A DNA stretch of 64,000 nucleotides from Ooceraea biroi. Taxonomy: Eukaryota > Arthropoda > Insecta > Hymenoptera > Formicidae. Position 1 is the stretch's first letter; the number at the start of each line of letters is the position of its first letter. The position numbers were made by a program, and so were the translations under genes. Under the pieces are notes generated by a model. It saw nothing but the letters and a program-made list of their open reading frames with translations, was not told where the DNA came from and ran no database searches. Shown here piece after piece: positions 13,201 through 24,600 of this stretch. The stretch lies in contig NC_039508.1 of assembly GCF_003672135.1 (NCBI RefSeq), forward strand, positions 13,403,945-13,467,944, written 5' to 3'.

Positions 13201-14323
13201 TGGGTGAGCACGCGACCTTAACATTCTTAAATGCCCACGATAAAGTGTAAAGTGTAACGTAGCCCCGCGAACTCGAGCTAAAAGCTTGCATTACAGTTAG
13301 AAGATAGTTCCGCGATTTACAGTTAGTCGCGTAGACTTGCGAGCGTACGGGTACAAAGAAATCGGGTCAGAGACGAAATTAGTTTTTAATAATGCCGCAC
13401 ATTGCGTCCGCGTAACTCATCCAACTGCCGCCGATTGATTATTAGACGCTAATAGCTCGTGCGAAATTAATAGCTAACGGTGCAAGTGTCAATATAACGG
13501 ACGATATTTTAGCGCGCAAAGTAGCGGGTGTACCTATGTGCGTGGCATCATTGCGCAACTATGTTGCGACAATCGACGCAATTATTTCCAGTGTCATTTC
13601 ACCTACCACACAATCATGGTCACCTGCGAAGCTGCGTAATATTATTTTCATACTGTTCTTTTTCTCTAACACGAGTGCAACGTGAAGCGTTAACACACGA
13701 ATACATTTCCATTGAAGAAATAAGCAGCAGTAATAAAAAGAATACTGCAGAGTTTGTCACCAAAAAAAAAATTAACAACAAATAATAGTTAACGACAAAT
13801 GCAATTTTTTCGACTGATATTAATTTATTTGATGAACGATTATTTGCCGTTCAAGTTACAATGAACTTGCACCTTCTTCGGTCTTTTTGTGTTGGACGGT
13901 GTGACAATAGGCCCATCAAACGTTCCTTTTCGAAAGAAGCAGACTGTGTAATTGCATCACGCACACGGCCGGCGGCTGTGGCCACGAACCTAAAGTGGGA
14001 GCAGTGCGCGAATAGGGTCGCGGGGGTACATCAGGAGGAACGTCGGAGGAGGAGATTCGGAGTAAGTGCGGGAGAGGAGGCCAAGAGTGCACGTGGTTAA
14101 CGGGTACGAGAGAAAAGTACAGAGGACCATTGGTCCTCGGGATGGTTGCACGATAATGATACGCGAGTGCCATTAATTAAACCACGAGTCACGTCATGCC
14201 CGAAATAATGCGCGATGGCCCTGTTTTCTGTTCAGCAACCCGAGACCTGATTTACTTTCCACAAAGAAGCGAGACTTCGTTGCTCTCGCCGGTAGATGTC
14301 GGAAGCTGTGTCGCGCGCGCGGA
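10249..14323. other. Spacer with simple repeats and no supported gene
   Basis: A short GA microsatellite lies at 10430-10448 and a tract of tandem TATAAT-like units at about 13063-13141. Frames at 10337-10597, 11516-11818, 12274-12741 and 13861-14100 are unrelated to any family I know, and several are driven by repeats. No chain of splice sites was found. Confidence 0.45.
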
Positions 14324-14370
14324 TTCGGTGATTTCAACGAGTGCGCGCACCACTCGTTGAAATCACTGAA
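14324..14370. repeat. 20-bp perfect-pairing hairpin with a 7-base loop
   Basis: Positions 14324-14343 pair with 14351-14370 over 20 bases with one G-T pair, around the loop CGCGCAC. Eight bases further on is the 12-bp palindrome GGTCACGTGACC at 14378-14389, which contains a CACGTG E-box. The stem is shorter than a usual miRNA precursor and the flanks add little pairing. It could be a small foldback, a regulatory palindrome or chance. The function is unknown. Confidence 0.55.
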
Positions 14371-14389
14371 GAACTCGGGTCACGTGACC

Positions 14390-17300
14390 GGCTTCAGTCA
14401 ATTAAGCGAACGTAATCGATTCCTGCCGGATTTTAGAAATAAAAATATTTACTTTATAACATTTTCCGATTAGAAATAATGCTTTAGTATATATTTATAA
14501 TATCTTATTTATTATATATTTATAATATTTATAATATCTTATGTTTTTAAAAATCTTAAATTTATAAGACTACAATTTTTTTCTTTTCGGTATATCTAAT
14601 AAAAATGCTTATTTCTCTCAAGATATTAAAAATAATACTATATATTTTAAAATATATAAATTGTTATCTAATTTTCAATAGCAAATAACATACGCACAAG
14701 TTCCCGTTGCAAGATGCAATTTTGACGTAATGCGAAGAAGCAACGGACGATTGCGAATCATGGACGATTTCATAATTGGCTAATAGAGAAGCGGCATTTA
14801 AATACGGTACTCCGCACTTGCAGAGGAGACGAGGTAACAGCTGCGAAACCTGCCTGCGTGACAAATTGATAGTCGCCAATACTTCCGCTTAGGATGAATC
14901 CTTTTAAGCGGTTTTAAGAGTCTTATGCAATCATCGTGCAGACTTCCGGTGATTTTATATACGGTGCCTCAGATTTAATCGTCAGAATAAGCAAAAGACT
15001 AGAAAGTATTGATACGGCAGACATACATACACAGACTGTCCAGACTGTGGTGCGACTGGTACCGAAAAAATACAAGACGTCAATTATTTTGTATTTTTAC
15101 ATTCTTTTTATTCAAAATGCACTTTTCCTGAATCAATACAATTCTGGAAGAGCTTAAAAATTTTTCGAAGCAGTCATAAATTATGAAAACATTTTCTCCG
15201 TTTTCGAAATCGTCCCCAAAACTTCAGATATTAAAATATTCATCCTTAAAATATTCTGAATAGCGTTGTAACGCTCTTAGCATGTCCTTGCAGTTTTCCA
15301 TCTAGCATCTCTTTGATCCTTCGTCAGCGGATCGTGTGCGGTATAAAGCGTGTTTTTTTGATGAGCATCAATAAAGTACTGTCACAAGATAACGTCAAAA
15401 CTAATGATAAGGACATGTCAGCATGCAAAAAATATCACTCGCACTAGACAAACCGCTAACTCGCACTAAACAAGGGTATTTCGTGATCGAGAAAAAATAT
15501 ACTAATCCGTGCATTTATTTAAAAAGAAATCAAGTTATGCGCTGAAAGTTGGAAGCGGGTTAATAATACTTTGATCTAATTAAAAATTTTACAAATTAGC
15601 ATAACACTTGACCGGTTAAACGCACCAGTTTACGGCATACTTCCTTATAATAAAATACGATCGATAAGATACGACAGATGTGGAACGAATCAACAACTGG
15701 ATCGATAAACTGGACCCAAGTACAAAAGAGCGGTGCAACGGCACTGCAATGGCATGTTGTCTAATCAGATATCTGGTATCTGGTTTAAGTACAGCCCGCG
15801 CACATGAACTTCAAACGGATGAACAACAGATGCGGGATTCATGAGAAATTGGCAGTCATAGTTTCCCGCTAAGGCAAAACGTTCTGCGACTACGAGGCAT
15901 AGTCCACCTGTCGTTGACCGAGCGATACTTGCGAGACACGTGCCATAATAGCACGGTGCATAAAACCGATAGTTATTATGCCGGCTGTATCTATAACGGG
16001 TCTCCATCAATCCCGGCAGAAACATAGCTCATTTTATGAATTTTCTGGCTGGGGGACACACCGAGTTATACTAGTTCGCCGTGAACAGTTATAATTGCGT
16101 TTATGTTTTATTAATGATATTCGTATAATTAACCAAGTAGATAAAATGTTTACCCGGCATTAAAAATATGGGTAAAAGTATCCTATGAATATTCAACTCG
16201 CTCTTCAATAAACGGTGCATTTGTCAAAAAAAAGAACACGAACGCTCTGATAATAGTCAGCAATTTCGTAATGCGGGCAAAACGAAGTTAATGCACGGCT
16301 GAAGCAGATATCTTCAAAGTTCGACTTTCTCATCATTAGTCATAAGTTAGTGGTTCTGTGCTCATCCATGGACACTGCAGCGGTTAACAATACGCGAACG
16401 AAAGCAAATTGCGACAGAAATTACGCGTAACGAGACGTAGGGCTCCACTAGTCGAATGATTCTACGTGGATTTTTATCTGTGCACATGAAAACTTATATA
16501 GTTTGCTATTCATAAGTTTGCCACTTTTGTGGATTTATTATACCAACATTATTCAACATTTAATACCGTTATGTTAACGTGGATTGCTAATTCCGAAATT
16601 AACGTACATTATGTCGTGAAACGCAGATTTCGATAATCAGAAGCATAATTTATTTAATTCGCCACAGAAGATTTATTTAATCGCCATTACTTATTAATTC
16701 AATAATTTCCTACTGCCCCGTTTAGCCATGTCAGATAAGAATGTTAATTTCTCCCCACCATCGAGAAAAAAAAACCGGATCGATTGACGAAGGTGGACGA
16801 TGAGGTGAACACTGAATTAGTTGAGTCTCGAGATAGACAGGGAAGAACGAGACGGATGGTAGAAGCGAGCTGCTAACCAGGAAAGAATAGACGGAGAGGG
16901 AACACGCAGCCTGCATAGTTGGAATAACAGTACCCTCACATTGGTGTGGCTGTGCCCGGTGAACGCCGACGAAGCACGGTACCGTTACTGGCTACGATGT
17001 TACCGCAGCGAGCACACCGGCTTCCAATGCCGGTGGCTTCCAATAACCGGAGGATTCAGACGACGCCATATGGCCCACGGAACTTCTCATCGATTCGGTT
17101 ACATCTCTCTCTTTCACTCCTCCGCCCTGGACCAGTCCTTTTCCGTGCTCGCGTCTCTGGCTCTCCTGACTTCGTTTGGTAACCCACCTTGGGGCCAACC
17201 GCAAGGATGTCGGTCAACCGATGACGCACGGGGCACACGTGCAACATGAAAAATTGCCGATTCCTAATTACAACTTTATTTTCAGGTGGAATTAGAAGCA

Positions 17301-18098
17301 AGTGGCATCGAAAAATTCAGCCTTGTATTTTCTTACACGGGTAAGGTAAGGAAATATCAAATCAAATCAAGTTGATATGCCGCAAAAGTTTTGGCGAAAT
17401 ATTCCTTCAAGACACAGAAAGTGAGACTACAGTTAGAGCTTTCGACATCTTTCTCGAAATTGCAATCGAGGAGCATTGATGAACAAAGAGAAAATTTCTT
17501 TTAGTAAGAGATCACAGTCTTCACTAGACAGATACGTTAATTGTTTCAAAATGTAGGGACTCCGAATGCGGCCAGATATTTCTTTCTCGTAATTAGCAGG
17601 CAGCAGCGTGAAGCCTCTCGAAATAATAGCAAATGTAATAGCGAGGGAAGAAAGCGTCTTATCCGACAAGAGTGCAATATCACGGGCGTGTAGTCTAGTT
17701 TATCAGCGTGCTATCATTAGATTTCCGGGCAGCCAGCGAGAGAGTAGCCGATGTTCGCAGTGGTCGAGAGCGGATCAGGAGGAGGCCTCTCTCACTCCGC
17801 CGATCTTCATCCCTCTCCTTCCGTTCGTTCCGCGGTGCGGAGGCGCCGACTCACTAGCTAGAGAACTTGAGCCTCTCCTGCGGAACATCCCCGGCAGTTT
17901 CACGTCGACGGTCATCCGGATCGACTCGTCGTGGCCAAGGTCGACGATCATAAAGAGAAGGATCCTCATCACAGGTCACGAGGAGACGAAAAATTGGGAA
18001 ACGATCATGAGTGAGGCTCGACGCGGTGCTCGCGAATGACATTAGTGACGCGAGAATTCTTGTGATAGATTCCGATTCAAGTACTTAAAAACAGTGAC
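14390..18098. other. Spacer with no supported gene
   Basis: An AT-rich stretch at 14440-14660 is followed by mixed composition. Frames at 15765-16025 (-), 16941-17249 (+) and 17608-18039 (+) were examined. They have no recognisable domain, and overlapping frames on the opposite strand are equally open. The GC-richer block at 17640-18040 could be a 5' leader or promoter for the exon candidate at 18099. Confidence 0.4.
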
Positions 18099-18203
18099 AT
18101 GATAGTGAAAATTCATCAAACAATCGAGATTTATTTGTGCAAGGGTGGCAGTCGGTTGAAATTCATTCTGGAGCACGTGAAGCGATTGGAAGACAAGAAG
18201 CAG
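18099..18203 (+). CDS. Candidate alternative first coding exon of PTB gene B
   Basis: An ATG in good context (G at -3) opens a 35-codon frame that ends exactly at a splice donor, CAG/gtacac, in phase 0. The peptide starts MIVKIHQTIEIYLCKGG and continues as a charged, helix-like stretch ending EDKKQ. An in-frame TAG lies 33 bases upstream, so this would be the first Met. The PTB exon of gene B at 24468 accepts phase 0, so splicing directly to it would give an isoform that skips the first two coding exons. If it is instead spliced to the acceptor at 21603/21604, the frame stops after two codons and becomes a 5' leader uORF. I infer it from splice logic only. Confidence 0.4.
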
Positions 18204-19757
18204 GTACACTTTAACTTTTGTTACATATTGATATCGTAATGTAGATATCAGTTTATATTATAGCAATGAAGTGATTCCGAACGCACTAAATCGTGATTTT
18301 AATTCGAGAATTTTTTCTTAAAGAAATTTTGATTATATTGCAATGTAGAAAGTAATCCAATTAATTCCTGAAGAATGTAAAGAAACTGATCCAAGGAATT
18401 CAGAGAATTTATTCAGTTTCTAACACTGATTTTCTAAAATTTCCGGAACCGATATACATCTCAAAACCGTTAAGGAAGATAAGCTGTGGACGATCAAAGT
18501 GACGCGGTCCGAGATGGGTATCTCATATAATTATCAGCTCGATATCCATTAAAGCAGATGCAGGCGGGAAACGAGCCGTGAACTTGGTAATTGCAAGTTG
18601 AACGACGCTCAAAGTCGAGCGCGTATATCGACTAGCTCTCTTCTACGATGCACCAACACGTGATGCGGTAATCTGTTCGTCGACCTTAATACCGTTGCCT
18701 GAAACACGCTGCAGTCGCTTCGACAGTTATGAAAACAGGGGGACCGCTCTCGAGAGGAACGGATGAGCGCATCTCGCGGACGGGAAACGCGGTTGCGATT
18801 ACGCGATCACCTAGATCAGTTGAATCACTTGCAATCGTTCTGTTTCCCGGATTGTCGTTCAAGTTGCGATTATTCTTTCAATAGCTTCGAATCTGGCATC
18901 TTTGCGCGTCGCTTATGACGTTAATTCTTTCAACAACAGTCATAAATTGTTAATATCGTCGATCAAGTAGATTCGCGCTGCTGCAGCGATTACGGTAGCG
19001 TGCGGACTGAAACTGGGTCAGCGGCATCAAGAAGCTCGACGATGATAATTCAGGGCCGGCGAGACTTCAGGTGCGAGATGAGCGAGGAAGCAGTCACCTC
19101 GCGACGTAACTAGTTAGACGTGTCTGCGGTGACGCATTACGTATTTTAAATAGCATAAAAAGAGAATTAAGCGTCCAGCTGCTATGAATGGAGATTACTT
19201 AAGATGAGTGGGGAGAGTGCGAAGGAAAAAGAACTTCCGTTTTTGTAATTATGCACGGTGCACGCCACTAGACTCGGCCCTGATAATTACCTGCACCACC
19301 ACGATGATTATCGTGACGCAGTCTTCAGTTCTTTTTTACGAAATATCCTCGATGCCGTTGCCTCGATCAACCGTGACGAATCGTGATTACAGCGCTATTT
19401 GACGGCGATCGGTTTCGTCATGTAATGATCGCGAACGGCACACGTGAAGTCGAACGTACGCGTTCAGTTTTACGAGAGAAGCACGCTATTGACAGTTATT
19501 CCAGATTGCGTGCGTAAGAGAGGCTGACCGGAGCTGACATTGGCACCTTTCGGCAGCCACTAGAATGTTGCCAGATCCAACTGGTCCATAACTGTAAATT
19601 GCTGCGACCAGTCGTACAAACAGTTTAAAGCGCGACAGCTAATTCGTGTCAGAACTCGATAAGGCGAGATTCGTCTCAGTTTCTCATTGCAAAAGTACAA
19701 GTTCCAATTAGATTTAAAATTTTTCTTCTAGGTTTCTCTCTATATTTCTCTAGATCT
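18204..19757. other. Spacer or long first intron
   Basis: No coding frame is supported. If the exon at 18099 is real, this is intron sequence. The composition is mixed, with moderately GC-rich blocks near 18600-19150. Confidence 0.4.
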
Positions 19758-20619
19758 TCCGCACCCACAGAAAAGATTTCTGGACTTAATGCTATTACTC
19801 TTTAATCTATCATAAAATAAGATCGCTATAGCGACAATCATATTTATTATTGAAAAGAAGCATATTTTAATCTTGAATAGAAAATTCTAAAATCTAGATT
19901 AAAATAATCTTGGTGCTATCTCATTCATTTTCTCAGAAGGATTTAGATAAAAATTTGTAGCAAGTTCAAAATATTCTTGATTTAAGAATATTGTGAGATC
20001 TAAAAGACATCTTATTCTATTCTTCTAAGAGAATTTGTAGAATCTGCACAAAACGGCCAATATTTATGTGTTGCAATCGAAAATCGGGAAAGTGTTTCTG
20101 TGTTTCTGTTATTTACAATGAATAAGTGCAAAAGATATGGAAATGTCTTATCTCGAATCTTATTTCTCAAGTAAGTATATTGTATATACTTACTTACATT
20201 TCCATATCTTTTAATATTTTTTGTAGAGTATTGCACTTATTCATTGTAAATAACAGAAACACTTTCCCGATTTTCGATTGCAACACATAAATATTGGCCG
20301 TTTTATCCGAATAAAGGACGCAGAAGCGCCGAGTCGAGCGACTGTGAGAAAATGATGCGTCGACATCGACAAAGCCTACTATAAAGTGGCGCTAATATCA
20401 AATTATTCTACATACAAGAATATATGAACATAAGTTTGTATACGTTACTCTTGTCTCAAGACAGTAAGACAATCTTATTTAATTCGAGAGAGAAGAATAG
20501 AAATTACTGATTTAAATTAAAAATTGTTTTATTTTCATATTTTTTATACTTGTAATACGATTAAATTAGTCAAGAATATTTTTCGTCTTGTTATCAGAAA
20601 TCCTTTCTGAGGGTGCGGA
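19758..20619. mobile_element. Candidate MITE-like element with 25-bp terminal inverted repeats
   Basis: Positions 19758-19782 (TCCGCACCC then CAGAAA..ATTTCTG) and 20595-20619 are inverted copies matching at 23 of 25 positions. The 862-bp interval contains further related subterminal motifs (CAGAAGGATTT-like near 19935) and a large foldback at 20050-20304. No transposase frame is present. I cannot see a clear target-site duplication, so this could be an old non-autonomous element or a coincidence of shorter repeats. Confidence 0.45.
20050..20304. repeat. Long inverted repeat (foldback), arms of about 100 bp
   Basis: The left arm at 20050-20145 and the right arm at 20197-20304 are nearly identical inverted copies, both containing AACGGCCAATATTTATGTG and the stretch up to ATTTACAATGAATAAG. 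They differ by an 8-base tandem duplication (TGTTTCTG) in the left arm and an 18-base insertion in the right arm. The loop itself contains a second hairpin, GTAAGTATAT...ATATACTTAC, at 20171-20193. The near-identity suggests recent origin or ongoing arm correction. Transcripts would form long double-stranded RNA. Confidence 0.85.
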
Positions 20620-21676
20620 CACATTTTAATTATTATATCCAGTTTAAAGACACTTACATCGATTACATCCTTCTGATTAAATAAATTTAGATCTCTTCAA
20701 AAACTGCGAATTTATTGTTCGTTGGGATCAACTCCGGCACAGCTTCGTTTTCTCGAGCACTAATTTAAAAAAAAAAACAGCGCGTGCACCACCTTAACGA
20801 AGAAATGCGTGCAGTTTCACGGATTGCCGGTGAAATCCGAGTAACAGCAGACACGCAATTTTGCTATACATACATTCGCGCGAATAATAACCGTTTCTAT
20901 GTTGGCTTCTACGATTTCTAGCTCGCAGGATAACGACCTTGATATCAGTATGAAGTGAGACGTTCTTATTAGCCTAATTTACACCAAATCCGAATTCCCT
21001 AAGCGGAGAAAGACTTTCACCGCCTGATACATTGACTGATACGCCAGCCGCGCGTTCGCATAATCGCGCGCAAGAAGATCCGAATCGCCACTTTGATCTT
21101 GATCGATAGTTTTACCTATTACGCATCGACGAGGCCGTTGCTCGCATTCCGTTCGCGTCCTCGTCACTTTTGCCGTTCCACGTGTCCCACGTACTTACCA
21201 GACTGGCTTCCGATCTCGGCCACGATATTCTACAATTTTAATTCATGCGAGTGCCGCACGGTATTCGCATAAATTTAACATACCGCGTACCGTTCAGTAG
21301 CAAATTTCTCGTGAAAACCAGTCGAGAACCGGAGGAACCTGTGAAGTCCGGAGGAAACGATTAGTCTTGAGAGCTTTTTTCCCTTCGGTGTCATTAACGC
21401 CGCATTAAGATTGACCATTTCATCGGGAAGCTTGACTGACTTCCGCAAGATTGCCATTTTTCAAAAATCAATAAATATTTATCGGATAATTATTGTGTTC
21501 CGCGATATTTTCTCTCGGATTATACAATTGACGAATAGAATCGATTGTGTTGTAATAATCCTCTTTCGATCTCTTTTGATAATGACAAGCATTTCCTTTT
21601 CAGAACAAATGACGTCAACAGGCAACGCAACGGACAATAAGATTCACACATACGAGTGATAACGTTCGGATGAAAC
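20620..21676. other. Spacer and probable 5' leader of gene B
   Basis: No gene is supported in 20620-21600. A good splice acceptor (a pyrimidine-rich run ending CCTTTTCAG at 21603) suggests that the exon containing the gene B start begins at 21604, making 21604-21676 untranslated leader. A TGA lies two codons before the start ATG. Confidence 0.4.
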
Positions 21677-24600
21677 ATGTCGACGTTAGGAATATCCTGC
21701 TACGAGGATGGATTTCGATTAGGCGGACCGCCATCGGAATGTTCCCTCAGGAGCAAGGCGCAGATCGACGCACTGTTCGAGGATTCCAGGTAAATTGAAT
21801 TTATCAAGCTGCACTTAATTTTCCAGATAATAAAATTTTCATATCCTAATAAAGTAAATCGAAATATTGAAAAATTGTTGATAATTTTAGGTCGATCTGC
21901 AGCTCTACCTTGAGAGGATGGTACGCCGGCTTGTCCACCGTGATCTCAACCAACCCCGACGATGGGAGCGCGGAGGAGCAGAGAAGGGTGAACAGCGCGG
22001 TCCAGGCACGCATCGAGGCGATGTTCGCCTCGGTGGAGGCTGAAAGTGGAACGCCCGGTGAATGCGCCGCTGCTATCTTGCCGGTAATGACACAAATAAT
22101 TACGCACGTGGAAGCACTTGCAGGAAAGCTACAAAAGCCTCCTTTGTCCGAGTCGCCGTCGACGGATTTACCGTCCGAGGGCCGCAAACGTAATTACTGC
22201 ATAGCGGGAATACGAGCGCGTTAGCATTTTCACTTATGTTAATTTCATTGTGTATCTACGCATCTCTCCCACTTGAGAAAAAATCGCGCCTGGATCGTTG
22301 CCGAACGACCGGCCGTTCCGTTCCACTCTCGAGGGATTCCGGACACCGAGACGAAAGAGTCACCTACTTCGCCAGCGAACGTGACCCTTAAACGCGCTTA
22401 ATCGCATACGCCAGCATCAAAATAGAAACGGCTGAAAAATCCGACGGAAGAGAGCGTCAAAACTTAATGAGAATTTTATGCGCACGATACAATAAAATAC
22501 GAGAGTCGTTAGGCACGGAAAATATTTTTGCCTCAATGCCCCAGTTTTTCCTTCAGGCAGAAATGCTCTAATATACATATATGTTTCCACATGATCATGA
22601 TTAATCGAACAATTAAATCTGTTTATTAATTAAGTCGCCTCGTTTGTCTTGTCTTGGAAATCTAATTAGGCGCTTTACAACTCGCTCCATTTTTCATTGA
22701 AGGAGGAATTAGAAAACAGTTAAAAGTTTTGTGAAAAAAGCATGTTGAGTGGTAATATTTTCCGGCTCAGAAATCTCGCATAAATCATTGTGATGCTCGC
22801 AGCGATTCTGTGTCAGAAATAAAATTGAGATCGATGTATAATTACTCGTTGCTTGTTAGAAAAAAAGAATTGCACGATGATCCACCGACAGGCAGATTTT
22901 TCTAAGAATCAAGAGAAAGCAGAAACTATGTGTCTATAGGAATTCTTATATCCACTTTAAGATTATATCAAAGTCTTTCGGCCTTTAATTATTGAATGTT
23001 TGTTAAAGAGGCGTTAAATTTCTGGCTGTGTAATTGGCGCACATAATGAGCTGATAATATCACCTTAATTGAAATAATAATACACTGTAGATATTTATGT
23101 AAAAGCATTTCCAATAGAGAAAAACCGGTTTGGTAATGTATGTTAATGATAAAAATATCTACAATGTAGAAAGAATTTATTAATTCTAAAAGCATAATAG
23201 GATTTTGCAAACCATCACACATAACAAACTGCACAGTATAATCTTACAAGAAATCATTATCATTAAACTACTTTTAATCAAAGCATGTTTTTGAACAAGC
23301 ACACATACACACACACACACACACATTTTCAGATACTTATAGATTTTTTAATGCATATATCCAACGATCCATTGTATATACGGCGTGCATAACGCGCGTT
23401 ACAAAATTGCAATCGCCATCGCACACGTGATTCGCGAAAAGTCCGTCGACTTTCCTCCGGGTGTCGATCCGGAATTTTTAATCGTCACTTTCATTCCGCT
23501 CACGACTCGCGAAGCGTGACAGACTTCTACAAACTACTCACAGCGCTGAAAAATTCTCCTTCGCGGTGTTACGCCGGTATGCGGATTCCTTTGCCGACAC
23601 GGTATCTCGCTTTATGGGCTTTGGGCCCCGCAGCATTGTTGCGCTTCGCTTCACACGCTTCGATCGGGGCCCACGAAAGAAGCTGCTGATCAATCGATAA
23701 AGTTACATCATTCGGCGGAGAGAACTCGCTTAGGCGTGGCAGTCTATATCATAATGATCTAGCAATCGTTCGTTACATCAGGCATTATAGTCATACAATT
23801 ATGTTCTTTCACGGGCAGTTTAAATCGTTAAATTTTACGCGTAATTATGGACATAAGAACGGCTCATTCATTTTACAGAAAAATAAAATTTTATGCTAAT
23901 AATAAGAAGCGAAATTCGTACGTTCCATATGGATTCAAACTTTATTCGATGCATTCCTTGAAACACGCATTAAAGCGGCGACGAATAAAACGGCGATACG
24001 GCAAAATTCCTCGCTCAAGGGGACTAGTTTTTTTAGAACTTTATTGCGCTCGAAATACGCAATAAAATTCCGATATAATGATCCGGCGCGCTTATCTTTG
24101 ATATTGCCCATCATGCGAAACAGGTTTCCACTGGTCTCGGGTTGGAATGCATAAAAAGAACGCACTTTTTATAGAATACTATTTTTATATGCACACGTCA
24201 GCCTTTCACAATGCTGCTCAGAAGTAAACAAAAATTTATATTCTGCATGAAGAACGGTATTGTACATTGTCATTCTCGTTGATCGCTGTCTGCTACTGCA
24301 GCCACATATTTAATTAGATAAAAATGTAACCGACTACACGCTGCAATACAATTTTAAATTATCATAAATTATTTCAACGTAATTATTTATTACTTTTCGA
24401 AATCAATTATTCTACTAACGTGTATTTGTGATAAATAGGATATTTTAAAATGTTTTTTCGGACGTAGGTAAGATACATGGGAGCTGCTCCAGTTGGTGGA
24501 CGCGTGGCGAGCGTGCGCGGTCTTCAAGAACCTCTTCGTCAATTGCTGGAACGCATGGAAGGGTACGTAAGGGCTGAACTGGAAGTCTCGAGGCGTGGGC

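Noticed and set aside
15765..16025. 86-codon minus-strand frame with a fairly protein-like composition
   Set aside because: There is no similarity I recognise, no splice context and no neighbouring exon. It is kept out for lack of support.
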